Notes: generated from the sequence alone by a model not told the origin. A stretch of DNA of 64,000 nucleotides from Rhynchopus sp. YZ270_cl-10 (GCA_964035575.1 OZ037841.1:1736001-1800000); one strand, 5' to 3'; positions 10,701-22,070 are shown, counted from the first letter of the stretch. Numbers and translations are program-made.

Positions 10701-11561
10701 GCGGAGCTCTTTCCAGACCCTGCGATTGTGGGGAACCCAGCGACAGGCGAGCCTGGGAAGCGTTCCACCAGTTCTGTGTACAAATTTGCGTTTGGGACAG
10801 ACATCTGGGTGTCACGACAGAGCTACTTTGCAGAGAAGTACGGGAACTGCTTTGAGAACGTGAAGCCGACGTGTCTGTGGTACATCCTGTGTGAGCTTGC
10901 GGTGATTCTGTGTCTGTCGCTGTTGTCTGGATGGCAGCCCACCTCTGTTGGGTCTTGCAACACACGCAACATCTTCATCACGATTCTGCTGGTGCTGTTC
11001 TTTGTTGCAACAGTTGTCAAACGTCCGTTTTTGTCTGCGATGGACAACTTAATTGCTATCACACTGAGTGTTCTTATGGCTTCAGCAGTGTTGGGGATGA
11101 CGATAGCTATTGCGGCAGAGTCGTCTAAGGACAGTGCACTGTACGCAATCAGCAGTGTGTGTCTCTTGGTCTCTGCACTGATGGTGATGGTTAAGTGTTT
11201 GTGGGACTTTGGGATTTACGCCATGGATGTGCTGATCTCACGTCGCAGTGGTGCGCGTAAACAGGCGAGGTCTGAAGACACAGGGCTGCAGAAGGTGGCG
11301 ATGGAGACGGAGCTTGTGTCCGATCTCGTAGTGTCTGAAGCGACGTACAGCCCGTCGCATTTGTTACCGCAGCCGTCGACTCATGTGAACTTCAGCGACA
11401 CTCTATCACCAGATGTGCTGACCACGAACCCAGATGAGCTGAACATACTTCTGAAGGAACACGAAGGCAGCGACCATTCTCCAACCAGCGCGCTCAGCAG
11501 CTCCCGCAAAAGCAGTTCTTCCAGGAGGTACGGCAGGAAAGGCGACTGGCTGTGGGTGTAG
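7701..11561 (+). CDS. Seven-span surface protein with PLAT-like ectodomain and PPTPA stalk
   Basis: A protein of 1286 residues if read from the ATG at 7701; in-frame ATGs at 7716 and 7722 are alternatives. The start was chosen because a signal peptide follows ([16 protein letters not shown]). Residues about 22-137 form a beta-rich ectodomain, with [19 protein letters not shown] resembling the PLAT/LH2 fold (moderate confidence). Residues about 138-734 are some 119 [10 protein letters not shown] units, a rigid stalk probably O-glycosylated. A conserved Ala/Gly-rich segment ([20 protein letters not shown]) follows from about residue 816, and seven membrane spans from about 902 to 1178. The Ser-rich tail ends GDWLWV. 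Predicted orientation: ectodomain outside, tail inside, as in adhesion receptors, but I see no known receptor signature. Tail and spans are closest to gene A. Confidence 0.88.
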   Translation: MGVHTMQMWCVLLHCVHIAAIQMRITTGISTSSGTVHGMTIVLDQTHTSTDACTYRLPHAPNTLGEVFDFTANCAFPSTDMWRVRLRSDGGSDGWEARVKVYNDATSAWEDWVDWNGGDAAWVKEDDFGMYPHKQTVAPPTPSPPTPAPPTPAPPTPSPPTPAPPTPAPPTPAPPTPAPPTPAPPTPAPPTPAPPTPAPPTPAPPTPAPPTPAPPTPAPPTPAPPTPAPPTPAPPTPAPPTPAPPTPAPPTPAPPTPAPPTPSPPTPAPPTPAPPTPAPPTPAPPTPAPPTPSPPTPAPPTPAPPTPSPPTPAPPTPAPPTPAPPTPAPPTPAPPTPSPPIPAPPTPAPPTPAPPTPAPPTPAPPTPAPPTPAPPTPAPPTPSPPTPAPPTPAPPTPAPPTPAPPTPAPPTPSPPTPAPPTPAPPTPSPPTPAPPTPAPPTPAPPTPAPPTPAPPTPSPPIPAPPTPAPPTPAPPTPAPPTPEPPTPAPPTPAPPTPAPPTPAPPTPSPPTPAPPTPAPPTPSPPTPAPPTPAPPTPEPPTPAPPTPSPPTPAPPTPAPPTPSPPTPAPPTPAPPTPEPPTPAPPTPAPPTPSPPTPAPPTPAPPTPAPPTPAPPTPAPPTPSPPTPAPPTPAPLTPAPPTPAPPTPTPLTPAPPTPAPPTPAPPTPAPPTPAPLTPAPPTPAPPTPAPPTPVPPTPAPPTPAPPTPAPPTPAPPTPAPPTPVPPTPAPPTPAPATNAPPTLAPSTTAPLTQAPSTSSPPTSAPLTSAPLTQVPSTSAPPTSVPPTSTPPTPAPHTATPPTVPPATPAPTETTTAPLLRDTPTSGIKASVKEYLKKVNTAAGAAAVLGGGAGNAGKLAVLNSFGCQMDDVDVGDEPLDWEFHPTTISLGSAVGRYKLAAMVMNPVVVVCIALLVLCAAAVMQATLGYGREKAISMTRFPGILYIPYLFLLQGTSLVAAQVVFDPSRYPTMVAVLSYVTLALCLLSPVLLYTAVLRHVKREAELFPDPAIVGNPATGEPGKRSTSSVYKFAFGTDIWVSRQSYFAEKYGNCFENVKPTCLWYILCELAVILCLSLLSGWQPTSVGSCNTRNIFITILLVLFFVATVVKRPFLSAMDNLIAITLSVLMASAVLGMTIAIAAESSKDSALYAISSVCLLVSALMVMVKCLWDFGIYAMDVLISRRSGARKQARSEDTGLQKVAMETELVSDLVVSEATYSPSHLLPQPSTHVNFSDTLSPDVLTTNPDELNILLKEHEGSDHSPTSALSSSRKSSSSRRYGRKGDWLWV
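8111..9903 (+). repeat. 15-bp coding minisatellite, PPTPA stalk
   Basis: About 119 units of 15 bp inside the gene at 7701. Higher-order copies are visible: the rare variant CCACCGATACCTGCACC occurs near 8713 and again 360 bp later, and the CCAGAACCC variant near 9306 and 9426. This points to repeated unequal exchange. Confidence 0.95.
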
Positions 11562-12141
11562 CGTTTGCCTGAACACACGATGTGGTTTTGTCTGAGCTCA
11601 ACATCGTTTTGGTGTTGCTCTATTTATAATGATAATTGCGATGTAATGTGCCCAGAGTCAGTTTCCAAGTTTCTTCATTGTGCAGCACGTCGCGTATCTG
11701 CAAGGCTTCGCGACGTGTACTCGGACAGCTTGCCACACCAAGCTTCCCAGTGGAGAAACTTTGGGGATAACCCGGCGCAATTACCCCCCATTACTACTTA
11801 GTTTATTTCGACGTTTGATATGCACTGGTGGTCCTAAGATTTTTTGTGTGCCCATTTTGTCACTTCCACTGGCAGACGATGTGGGGCTCCACCACATCCT
11901 GACCGCATCGTTTTATCATCATATAGTTTTGACTTATTTTGTTCTATTTTATTTCGGACAAAATGGTTGGTAAGTGCCCTCTCTTTACTGACGTCCTCGC
12001 AACACAAATGCTTTGCTGCTTTATTTTTGTGCTCTGCATTCTGTTGAGTTCGCTTTGATTGATGCATGAACAACTTGTCGTATCTCTTCCTTTCTCCCAC
12101 CTCCCTATATATTTTTTGCGTTCATTACTTTCTGTAATAAC
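11562..12141. other. 3' flank of the gene at 7701
   Basis: No gene, RNA or clear repeat seen. Its end, 12104-12134, is nearly repeated at 13061-13091 on the far side of the element at 12142. Confidence 0.5.
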
Positions 12142-13060
12142 CAGCCATTCCATGAAAAACCGTATACAAAACCCCTGTTATTGGTAAAAATACTAGACAA
12201 CTTCTACTCCATTAATCTTTTCGCTTTTTTTTTTATTTGAAAGCGCCGAGCTCGGATATGCAGACTAGCGCATTTTCGACAACAAAAAAATACTTTATAT
12301 TTCCGGAAACGATGTCGTCCGTGGCCACATAATTTTAACAGGGCCCCAGGTCCCCAAAAAAAATATTTTTTCTCTTTTTTTGGAAGATCGGGTACGAAAT
12401 CTTTCAATTCCGGGGTCGGACGATTTTTTTTATGCATCTGTTGATGTCTATTATTTTTTGGGCAGTTCTTAGGCGGAAGGTCCCTACTAGGAAGTGCCTT
12501 ATGGTGCCCCTTTTACAGAGGAATTCCTCTATATTTTAAGGCCACGCTTTCGTCAAAAAATAAATTGCCCAAGCACGCGTTTGAAAGATGCATTGCAATA
12601 TCTTGCAATTCCGGGGTCGTACGACCAACGGGTAGACGCAGAAGGCGACCAGGGTACTACCGTATACCAGCGGCGAACACCCCATTTTCCAAGGTAATTT
12701 ACCCTGCTATTTATAGCTATAGTGCAAAATTACCCATGGTAAAAAAAGTAGACAACTTCTACTCCACTAATCTTCTCGATTTTTTTTTAAATGAAAAGCG
12801 CCGAGCTCGGAAATTCAGACTAGCGGGGTTTTGGGGGGTTTTTGTGACTGCGAAATTGTTGAGATCACTGGGAGAGCCGGACCCCAAAGCTCTCCCACAC
12901 ATCCTCGGATGGTATTTTTATATTTTTTTTTTTTGAAAAAAATATTCTCAGATCCGGGGAGTCAAAATGAATCAAATGCGGGTCGCACGATAAAAAATTT
13001 GCATCTGGGTTCTCTGAGTGACTTTTTTGCAAAAGTATACGGATTTTCATGGAATGGCTG
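12142..13060. mobile_element. Inverted-repeat element of unknown superfamily
   Basis: CAGCCATTCCATGAAAA (12142 on) and its complement (ending 13060) form about 25 bp of terminal inverted repeat with one mismatch. The flanks carry a roughly 30-bp direct repeat (ATATAT, TTTGCGTTCATTAC, TTCTGT), far longer than a normal target duplication. The interior has two direct copies (about 12195 and 12755) of a module beginning ACTTCTACTCCA and including GCGCCGAGCTCGGA, which also occurs in the element at 14553. No coding capacity. Confidence 0.6.
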
Positions 13061-13977
13061 ATATATGTTTTGCGTTCATTACCTTCTGTGGACTGTGAAT
13101 GGCAGGAACGCTTTTTGGTCCTGCAGTGACGGGTGTCGTTTGTGTGTGTCTCGGTCTTGCGTTTTCCGCTTGGAACTGCTGAACAAGGAAATAGCTTGGG
13201 TACTTTTGCTGGTTTCAAAATCAGAACGAGCTGGTTTACTGGTTTGGGGAAAAATAAATAAAAAAAAGTGGGATTCGGGACTCAGTTTTTCGTCGCCCCG
13301 CACCACTTTCCTACGCACAGAAGAAAGCCTCACACGTAAGCGAACCCCTAAAAAAGGTTTATTGAGCGACTCTGTGGTGTAAAAAGCTGCATGTTTTGCA
13401 CTATACCCTAATTTTTTTCGCCTGCGGCGCCACTTTATATAATTTTTTTGCTCCGCAAAAAAATAGAGTTTATATTGTCTTAGGGAACCCCCTTGCATTT
13501 TGCAGCCACAAATGCAACTTGACCAAAGCTGCAAAAAGTTGACCGTTTTTTTTTCAAAATGACCACCGTTGCAACAGCCCCTGCTTCTGGAAGACGTGTT
13601 GACTTTGTACGGTTAGTGGAACATAAGGTGCAAGACCAAGCTCCGTTAACACAGGGGTATATTCCATTTTCTTGATTGTCTCGCAAAATTTACCCTTTGC
13701 CTCTCCGCTCTGTGGTTGGCAGGGAGGCGCGCGCGAAGCGCGTGACGACCGCTTTCAACCGGGGAAAATTTTTTTCTAAACCAGCAAACCAGCAACATTT
13801 GAAAAGTGCACCTTTCAAGCTACTACCCTGACTGCTGAAGCAATACGTAAAAAAAACCCCCCCTGGCATTTGAAGATTTGTGTGTGTTCGAGGCATCGTT
13901 ATCTTTCTGCCTGTCCTTTTGCTACTGCTGTGTGCAGTGGTCTACATAGTATGCGTCATTCCGTAGCGTCTTTTTTT
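13061..13977. other. Non-coding repeat remnants
   Basis: No gene seen. An inverted pair of CTGGTTT-rich strings (13226-13254 and 13772-13798) may be the ends of a decayed element. A GC-rich palindrome lies near 13726-13744. Confidence 0.4.
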
Positions 13978-14006
13978 GCAGCAGTTGAGAATATTTCAAC
14001 TGCTGC
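13978..14006. other. Conserved 3'-flank hairpin, copy 2
   Basis: GCAGCAGTTGA / TCAACTGCTGC, an 11-bp stem around GAATATT; same hairpin as at 1042 and 58396. Confidence 0.6.
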
Positions 14007-14247
14007 AAGACAAGAAAGGCAGCTAGCTTCAGGAACTCTCAGCTTAATTTAACGTTACCACGTGCATTTTTTTTTGATAAGACAACTTGTTGTCAATTCT
14101 AAAAATATTAGAGGCAAGCGGTGCAGGCAAACAAAACGGATTGAAAAAGACAGAAGCTTGCTTGTTCTTTAACAACTATACTTCAGTTTAACATTCACCT
14201 TTTTGTTTTCCGTCCTTGAGCGCACAAACAAAAGACCAGATTTTTTT

Positions 14248-14552
14248 TTTGCGATTCTCCACCGAGATAACGAGTGTCCTCTCAACCCTCCAGCTCATCC
14301 CCCAACCCAAATCACACAGAAAATTTATTTTGCTCGTTCTAGTTTCACAAATGTTTTCTATCCACTCTCGAAAATAACGAGAAGGGTTTTAATTCTATCA
14401 GCAAAGCCGTTTTTGTGGCTCCGGACTGATCGGGCTATTGATTGGAATCGTGTTATCAATGTTTCTTTTATTTTCAATAAAGTAAAAGATTCCCTCAAAG
14501 TATAAAATTTCGACGGATGTGTCGCAGTGCATATACATCAGGTTTGTGCATA
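14248..14552. repeat. Segmental duplicate of 1330-1668
   Basis: Left half of the duplicated 3'-flank block, split from its right half (15699-15834) by the element at 14553-15698. Confidence 0.85.
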
Positions 14553-15698
14553 TCAGTGGCTGTCACGAAAGGTGTCAATTTGGTGGACCACCTTCCACTA
14601 AACTTCTACTCCACTAATCTTATCGATTTTTTTTGCATTTTTTTGCGCGGACTCCGGAAATGCAGATCCGCGCAGTTTCCGGGGGAAATTTTTTTCACCC
14701 CCTCCCCGGGATCGTGGGATGAGGGTCGAAAAAGTGGCCTAAGGAAACTGGCCTGTGGACCGACTAGAAGTTGATTATTTTTTTCGAAAATGCTTTCTTT
14801 GGATTCATTCGTCAAAAATCTCTCAATTCCGTACTTTTTTTTAAATTTTTTGCACCCCATTTTTTCCTGTGGGATGGTCGGCTCTCCCCCCAAAATCGAA
14901 TTTTCACTACTTTTAATAAGGGAAAACACTAGGGAAAATAGCTCATAATTCAGAACCTGTCCTGGTAATGCTGGAGCGATGTTGCTTTGTGACATCTGTG
15001 AGAATGGCTGGCAAATTGCGTTGCTGCTGAAGTACGTGCGTGCTTGAGTCCTGGCGTCTTCTGCTGACGTCCCGAAGGAGAGGTGGCTTGGTCTGCCTTG
15101 GGCAACAAGGGGGGTTACCACCCCCAGCTCCGGAATACAGTGGAAAGGTGCAAAAAATGGGTCGGTCACGTTTGTCGTAGGTTCCACTAGGTCATATATT
15201 CAGGTGGCTTTACAACGAGTTGTAAAAAAAAACTACATAAAAGACTCTGAATAAGGTTTTGAAGCCCTCAAACAACACAAAAGCCTCACCCTCACCACTT
15301 TTTTTTACATGGTGGCCCACAAAGGCACTTTTGAACGGGTTTTTACCCATAGGAATACAGTAGTAAAGTGCCCAAACCCAGTGGACCACCTTCCACCAAA
15401 CTTCTACTCCACTAATCTTCTCGATTTTTTTTTCATTTTTTTGCGCGGACTCCGGAAATGCAGATCCGCGCAGTTTCCAGCTCCGGAAAATTAGGCTCCT
15501 ATCCCGGGATTTCAAAAAGATTTTCGGCAAAAACCGCTTTTTTGGATTTGACTAAATTTGATTTTTTCAAAAGTTCAAAATTCTTGCTCCAATGGAATCA
15601 GCGGGCAAATTTAAGCCCAAATACGTACTTTAAAAAAAAAAAAAATTGACTTTTTTTTTTGGGATTCTGAAATTGACACCTTTCGTGACAGCCACTGA
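14553..15698. mobile_element. TA-inserted inverted-repeat element (Tc1/mariner-like or similar)
   Basis: A perfect 29-bp terminal inverted repeat begins TCAGTGGCTGTCACG, and TA lies at each side (14551-14552 and 15699-15700). Comparison with the uninterrupted paralogous site near 1668 shows the insertion directly, apart from one base change. The TA duplication favours a Tc1/mariner-type origin, but a 4-bp ATAT duplication is equally readable. Inside are two direct copies (about 14581-14680 and 15380-15478) of the ACTTCTACTCCACTAATCTT module. No transposase is visible. Confidence 0.8.
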
Positions 15699-15834
15699 TA
15701 TACAGCGCCGAATTGACTTTGGATGCCGCACACAAATGCGTTATCACAAAGAGACAGTCGCAATTTCTCTTGTACAAACTGATCAAACCGGTGACCTAGA
15801 GAATTCAGGGTTCAGTGCGACTCAGCGTCGCACC
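15699..15834. repeat. Segmental duplicate of 1668-1808
   Basis: Right half of the block interrupted by the preceding element. Confidence 0.85.
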
Positions 15835-16347
15835 GACTTCACCAATGCAATGTGCGCCATCGTCATATTTTTGCTTTCGTGTTTTTTGTGTTTTTTGTGG
15901 ATCCCCCCCCAGTGGACCGTGAGGGACCCCGCTCTGCCGTGGCAGTCGTGGTTAGCGTTGTCATGTTTGTCTGTAGCACACATATTGAAAAAAAAAACAG
16001 TGGAGATTGCACAACTGTGGCAACACTACCGAGGCAACTACACTAGTCCAACTTTATCAAATAAAAGGTGTGATCTGGGTGAGGAAGCGTTCCAACTTTT
16101 CAATCTCTGCCTTATATTTTTATTTGCTATTTTTCCCACCCCCGTTAGAATCAACAAAGTGTGTACATTAAGATTTATCTATGTAGCAATTGATAGGGAT
16201 GTTTTGCTAGCACTTTGTGAAATCTGTCCCTTCTCGTTGTTGCATTGGAGAAGCTAGTGGTCTGAATACCCTGCAGAGGTTTATTGCATGTTCCCAACAT
16301 AGCAATATGATGTTTCTCTCAGATGCGCACTTTAAATTTTTATTTTT
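15835..16347. other. Non-coding
   Basis: No gene seen. Short matches to 1855-2200 (for example the stretch around GTCTGAATACCCT) show that the duplication with the left part of the window continues here in degraded form. Confidence 0.5.
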
Positions 16348-16500
16348 ATTGCACGTCGGGGCACTTTAATTTCACTCCCCTAACAAATTCCTGTAGAAAA
16401 ATAAAAAACGGCAGTGAAATAAAAAAGGCTTTATTTCTTTATTTCACTCTTTATTTCACTCTTTATTTCACTGCTCGATTTTTTTTTTTTTTTCGCAAAG
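16348..16500. repeat. 150-bp direct repeat, copy 1 of 2
   Basis: Matches 18783-18926 closely, including a series of TTTATTTCACTC units. Part of it (CGGGGCACTTTAATTTCAC) is also present inverted near 18574. Confidence 0.8.
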
Positions 16501-16538
16501 ACAAAATTTTCAGCCGAAAAAAAAATTTTTTTCTCATA

Positions 16539-16863
16539 TGAAAAAAAGTACTCTGAGAGATTCGTTAAGGATTCGTATGACATAATATTAACTTTGTGTC
16601 AACGGTGTGGCAAAAAGTGAAATTGTGTTTTTAGCCTAAAAATGGGTGGGGGAGATGTAAAAAGTACTTTTTTTTTTACTTTTTGTCACACTTGATCTGC
16701 CTTTGTTTTTGGTGGGATTTTGGGTTGGTGTGGCATAATGTTGGGGTCTTCATGCCCAGGTCATATCCTGCTACTTATTTCTCGGCATTGTGTTGGGAGT
16801 TGTGTGTTCAATATAATTTATGCCTTACGAACACTTATCGATCTCTCAGAGTACTTTTTTTTA
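16539..16863. mobile_element. Short inverted-repeat element (possible MITE)
   Basis: AAAAAAAGTACTCTGAGAGA (16539 on) pairs with its complement ending near 16863, about 80 percent over 35 bp. No coding sequence and no convincing target duplication. Confidence 0.45.
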
Positions 16864-16884
16864 TATAGAGAAAAAATTATATAT

Positions 16885-17816
16885 CAGTCCTATTCGTGGT
16901 CATTTACCCCCCCCCCTTTGGGTCGGTGAACCGGAAATTTTGGAAATAAGGGGGTAAAATAAGGGGGGGGGGTAAATGAGGGGGTAAGGGGGGGGGGGTA
17001 AATTACCATGTTATGGGTTAGGTCATGTTTTTGGGTGGGAAGGGGGGACTTTTTCATACACGGTGGGGTAAAATTTTGCACAACACAGTGTGACGACACA
17101 TGCTCTCATGACAAATGTGTCATCTGAAAAAAATTCCTCACTTCCTTGCGACATCGCAAGCAGTCATGCATCATGGATCCACATCATCCACATCATCTTT
17201 CTGCCCGTGCCTGAACCATGACTGGTCAGGGATCACGGTGTTGCCTCAGATTCCGTGAGGTGTCCCAAACGTATCGCCCACGCAGCACAAACGTACCCAC
17301 CTGCACCCATCTACCTGCACACGTGATGTAAAACAGGGTGAAAGATTATTTGCACTTTACCCCTTTCCTCATTTCGAGCTTGTCTCCAGCTTCAAATCAG
17401 ACGAGTCCTACAGTCTCCGGATGTACGACCCGCTGAACACATCAGCCCCTCCCAGCAAACCATAAAACAAAACAGGTATGCGCTGCACTAAGTGAAACTA
17501 TTACCCCATAATTACACGCCAGGTGGTGTTTTGCCACTCGTTCCCTGAACCCCCTCGCTTCGCTCGTGGGTTTAGGTCACTCGTGACAAAACACCACCTG
17601 GCGTGTTGCGGCGATAATTACCCAAAAATTACCTGGTGGCTGGTACTTTACCCCCCCAGGGGGGAAAAGTACCAGCCACAACAGGGTATTATAAGGGGGG
17701 GGGGGGTAAATTACCATGTTATTTTGGCCTGAACCGTTTTTTTCTGAAAAAGGGGGTAAAATAAGGGGGGGGGGTAAATTTAGGGGGGGGGGGGTAAATG
17801 ACCACGAATAGGACTG
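16885..17816. mobile_element. Inverted-repeat element with G-run arms
   Basis: CAGTCCTATTCGTGGTCATT followed by a C run at 16885 is mirrored exactly at 17786-17816. Long G runs (16955-17000, 17693-17705, 17765-17793) flank repeats of GGTAAATTACCATG. No clear target duplication (left TTATATAT, right ATTGAGTA) and no gene. Confidence 0.6.
17515..17605. repeat. Perfect 19-bp-arm palindrome
   Basis: CACGCCAGGTGGTGTTTTG and its exact complement enclose 53 bases that hold further short palindromes (CTCGCTTCGCTCG). Confidence 0.9.
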
Positions 17817-17830
17817 ATTGAGTAAAAAGC

Positions 17831-18019
17831 GGACTTGTCACACTCGTGTGGTTCTCACAAATCAGTTGGTTTTTTGTATCACTCGCTTCGCTCGTGATAC
17901 AAAATTCTATGTCACACTCGCTTCGCTCGTGAGACAACATAAATTACGTCACTCGCTTCGCTCGTGACGTAAAAGAACCAACTGATTTGTGAGAACCACA
18001 CTCGTGTGACAAAAAGTCC
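17831..18019. repeat. Nested palindrome with three internal hairpins
   Basis: Outer arms include GTGGTTCTCACAAATCAGTT and its complement, almost perfect over about 45 bp. Between them are three consecutive hairpins, each built on CACTCGCTTCGCTCGTG with different closing pairs. As single strand it would fold into a multi-armed cruciform. No gene overlaps it. Confidence 0.9.
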
Positions 18020-18650
18020 ACTTTTTTTCACCTCAATAAATAGCTATTTTTTGGGCTCAGATGGACCCAAAAATGCAAATAAAGCAAGAATTTTGATGTT
18101 TTGAGCATCACATATTTATTCCCCGGTCATTTTCTGTACAAAAAACCGGTTTGTATGGGCCAGCCTTAGCAAAAATCCGAAAAATCGGGAAAAAAAAATT
18201 TTTTTTTCCCCGGAAAAATTCGACTCCTGGGTGGGGTCTTGGAGTACCGAAAAATGCAAAAAAACGCAAAATTTGGGTATTTTGACCATCTGAGGGATTT
18301 TTTCACGTGTTTCACCTTAGATGGAAGCGGATGCGGCTGGTGGGGGTGGGGTGTGCCCACCTACGGGAACAGTGCTGCCTGTGGAGTGGCCACTCCATCT
18401 GCCTCAATGGTGTTTAGGTCGGACATCAGCAACTCTGCAAGGTTGTGATCCAGGAGATAAAGATATTTCGAAAAGAGAAAAATTTGAATGAAGATAACCC
18501 CAACACCAAAGGGAAGTTGATACGATGAACGTAAGCCTTGAGAACTAAGCGTTTAGCAGACCCCCGGGTTGTGAAATAAAAGTGCCCCGTTGTGCAATAA
18601 AAAAATGTTGGTGTAATTGTTGGTGTAATATTTTGCCATAATTTCACTTA

Positions 18651-18738
18651 CAGCCCCAAAACCCCTCGGAGTGGTATTTTTTCCCCTCGGGCTGCGCCCT
18701 CGGGGAAAAAAACCACTCCTCGGGGTTTTTTGGGGCTG
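18651..18738. repeat. 88-bp hairpin
   Basis: CAGCCCCAAAACCCC, CGGAGTGG and CCCCTCGGG on the left are mirrored on the right around CTGCGC. It lies between inverted copies of the GTGCCCC / GGGGCAC motif (18574 and 18781) and may be the core of a small element. Confidence 0.85.
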
Positions 18739-18782
18739 TGCGTGAAATAAAGGCAAAAATATTACACGTCAATAATATATAT

Positions 18783-18926
18783 TATTGCACGTCGGGGCAC
18801 TTTAATTTCACTCCCCTAACAAATTCCTGTAGAAAAATAAAAAACGGCAGTGAAATAAAAAAGGCTTTATTTCTTTATTTCACTCTTTATTTCACTGCTC
18901 GATTTTTTTTTTTTTTTTTGCAAAGA
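18783..18926. repeat. 150-bp direct repeat, copy 2 of 2
   Basis: Matches 16348-16500. Confidence 0.8.
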
Positions 18927-18933
18927 CATTTTA

Positions 18934-19185
18934 GGGCTTAGTTATTTTTTTTTTTTGGTACGCGTCCGCGCGCGCTCAAATTTTTGGAAATCCAAAAATA
19001 AAAAATAAAAAATAAAAAAAAATATGCCGGTGTGGTGTGCATGGAAAAGTATAAAAAAAAAAGTTGGAAAATTTCAACAATTTTTTTTTCGAATATTTTT
19101 TTTTCGAAATATTTTTTTTTGGGCACAACATTGATTTTGCAGGCCAAAACAAGTTATTTTTTTTTGGTATTGGGGGCTCCCTAAA
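18934..19185. repeat. AT-rich repeat sharing both ends with the flanks of the YR element
   Basis: Its left end (GGGCTTAGTTATTT, then GGTACGCGTCC and a GCGCGCGC run) is the inverted match of 26940-27001. Its right end (GGGGGCTCCCTAAAA) is the inverted match of 22043-22058. The YR retrotransposon may therefore have inserted into another copy of this small repeat. Confidence 0.55.
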
Positions 19186-19418
19186 ACATGTTAAAAAATC
19201 GCAAAAAAGTTCAAAAAGTGTTTTTTACCTTTGCCAAAACTGAGATACAAAGGGGAAAAAAATGTTTTTTGCCAGCCAAAACTGGGAAAAACGCATGTTT
19301 TCGTATGTTTTCGAATGTTTACGGACCCTCGGACTACGGACCCTCCCACCCCACTTTCTATAGTATGACCCATTTATAGAAAGGGACTCTCGCAAATTTT
19401 TTTTTCCGCCTATATAGG

Positions 19419-20589
19419 CAGGGGTGTCGCTAATTCGGGTCCAGGGTCCCGACTTTTTCAAAACCAAAAAAAAAATTTGCACCCCTAGTAAAATCTGTGT
19501 AGGGAAAAAAAAAAATTTGCACCTAATACAGGGTGGGTTTAATGTGTTAACAACTTGTTCTTTTTTTAAGTGAGAGGCCACCGTGAACTCGGTTGTGTCA
19601 GAACGTTCCAAAAGCGAGGTTTTTGGGGGTCAGGGAAAATCACCAGGTGCCGCCCTCACCCCGCGAAGATTTATTTTTTTGGGTGGGATTTCCTTACCCT
19701 GCCTTACCCTTTTTTTTTGCAGACCAGGGTTTCCTTAGTAAAGGTACCATAGCGTGGTTTTGCGCACACATGTGACCCCACCGTGGAGAGCAATCGGCTC
19801 GCGCAATCAAAAGAACGCAGAGAAAAAGGAAAAGACAAAAAGACAAAAGCTGGGTACCGTGCGCCTGCGGCGCTACCGTTCTCAGTCAAGAACACCACAA
19901 TTTCATCTGAAGCTGTGTTTTCAGACTTGAACATGACCCTTGTTTACGAGAATTGGCAGTCTCGAAAAGTGCACAGGAATAAAAAAATGGTCAAAACTTA
20001 AATACCGAAAACTCGTCCATTTTTCCAAAATGACCCCATCACTTTCTGCAATTGCACCGCATCGGACGATGCAATCAACAAAAACGCCTCCCCTTTTTTC
20101 GTGATCTGGGAACATGCTTGCAAGGGTTTCCTTGCTAAAACCAGAGAATCTCATACTTCATAGTAAGGGTACTTTAGCGTATTTTAGCGCACACATGTGA
20201 CCCCACCGTGGAGAGCAATAGGCTCGCACAATCAAAAGAACGCAGAGAAAAGGGAAAAAGACAAAAGTTGGGTACCGTGCGCCTGCGGCGCTACCTACTG
20301 TTCTCAGTAGTGTCAAAAACACCACAATTTCATCTGAATTTGGGTTTTCAGACCTGAAAATGACCCATGTTTAAGAGTATGGGTTCATATTTTGTGAAAA
20401 TTTAAGTCACTAAAAGTTTGTCCATTTTTCCGTATATCCCCCACCACAGCCTGGGATTGGCTCGGAAATGCCACAAAACACTGTTTTTTCGCCCCCTGGT
20501 AATGGAAAAAAAATCCCCACGTAAAAAAAAAAATTTGCACCCCGATTTCAGATTTTTCAAAAATTTCCCCAAAATTAGCGACACCCCTG
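19419..20589. mobile_element. Non-autonomous hAT-like element, short form, inverted
   Basis: CAGGGGTGTCGCTAATT ends with a perfect 8-bp duplication TATATAGG (19411-19418 and 20590-20597). It is 1171 bp long. It is the reverse-oriented relative of 4534-6380, missing about 650 internal bases, so the pair is most simply explained by internal deletion. No transposase. Confidence 0.9.
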
Positions 20590-20597
20590 TATATAGG

Positions 20598-22064
20598 GCT
20601 AATTTCGACGATTTGAGGCCATTAAAACCAGAATTTGACACTTTTGAGCATCTGTGGGGGTCTAAAACGTGGTTTCGCGCACCCGAAATTTCGTGGTTTT
20701 TACTCAGGAAAATGCCCATTTCAACCCAAATTTTCGGTTTTTCTGGCCCGAAAGTCCAAAAAAAAAGCGCCGGGGGGCTTCGCCCCCCGAACCCCCCACT
20801 GGGGGGCGTAAAGCATACGCCCCCCAGACCCCCCTATGCAATTGGGGGCCTGCGGCGCAGTTCGGAGCTCTTGGTCATACCGAACTGGAATGTTAAATGT
20901 GGATGTTATTGTGCTTGCAGCGTTGTTCCTTGCCATCATACGGCATTAGACCTCATGCAGCAGAACACTACGGTGTCCAGCATCGGCGGTGCGTACACAT
21001 CGGTGAAGGATTTTATCGACGTGACGTGGAACACGGACGACGTCTGGCATTTACGGGTTCAGTACAAGTGTGAGCAGTGCGAACGCACTAACGATTTTGC
21101 GACGAGGCGGCAGCGATGCCTTTCTCCTCGTCCCGGTGCAGGGTGGATCCTTATTTTCGCTGAAAATGCGACATTTTTTTTCGTTTTATTTTCCTCTCCT
21201 GTTTTTGAGATTTTCCCGCGAAGGCCTGACGCTAACTTTCGGGTTTTTAGGAAATCGTGGGGGGTTGATGGTTTGTCCGCGAGCGCAGCGAGTCGAAATA
21301 TTGAGTGACTGTCGGAAAAGAAAACGAACAAGCAGATTGGGACCTGTACTGAGGCAGAATAGTGGTGTTTTTTTACACATCTCATCTATCGCAGAACTAA
21401 ACCCCAGGGGAATATAGGTTTTGGGGGTTTTCGCTGAAACTCGGTCATTACTCGGTCGAGCCCAACCCAGCTCGTTCGGGCCTCCGGCAGAATGTGAGAA
21501 TTCCTCGATTATCCTACTGCGGAGTTCGACACTACATTGATATTTGCAATGGGCACACGCAGTATCAGTAATCTCAATACATTTACAAAAGAAACGGCGG
21601 TCATGGCACCCATGGCGAAGCAACGGTACGCAACATTTCTAAAAATTGCGCTCAAATTGCACGTTTTTAGTGCCAAACTATGTCACGCCAAGGGTGGGTT
21701 GCAAGCTTGCGCCGAAGGCGTACGGTGCGCTACTTTTATTCTCTCGCCATACTGCATGCTTCCTTTTCCTTCGGCGTTTGACCCCAATTAAATCGCGTTT
21801 AACATTCTGAAGTCTGTTTTTGACACACAATCGGGGTGGGTGGCCATAATTTGCTCAACCAGTCGAAAATTGGGATTTTTCTGAAATTTGCATTGTGCCC
21901 AGCAAAAATCGTCGTTTTTTTGAAGAATTTTCCAAAAAATATGCTATACCCCCTATGACTGGACCCAACTCCCCTCACTATTTTCCCCCTCTTTTTTGAC
22001 CCAGAAACCACGCGCTTTTTGAACCTTTTTATCCAAAATACTCCTTTTTAGGGAGCCCCCATTT
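20598..22064. other. Non-coding repeat region
   Basis: Contains a perfect hairpin at 20800-20826 (arms TGGGGGGCGTA), a diverged direct copy (21448-21800) of the interior of the hAT-like element (about 4675-5055), and an unrecognised open stretch around 20890-21310 encoding a Cys-containing peptide (YKCEQCERTNDF). The peptide matches no family I know and may be transposon debris. Confidence 0.5.
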
Positions 22065-22070
22065 TATTTT

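Noticed and set aside
16885..17816. hAT assignment for the G-run element
   Set aside because: Ends begin CAG, but the flanking 8-mers (TTATATAT and ATTGAGTA) do not match.
20418..21308. 296-codon open frame spanning the end of the hAT-like element
   Set aside because: It crosses the element boundary and its first third is repeat DNA; only a short Cys-containing part looks protein-like.
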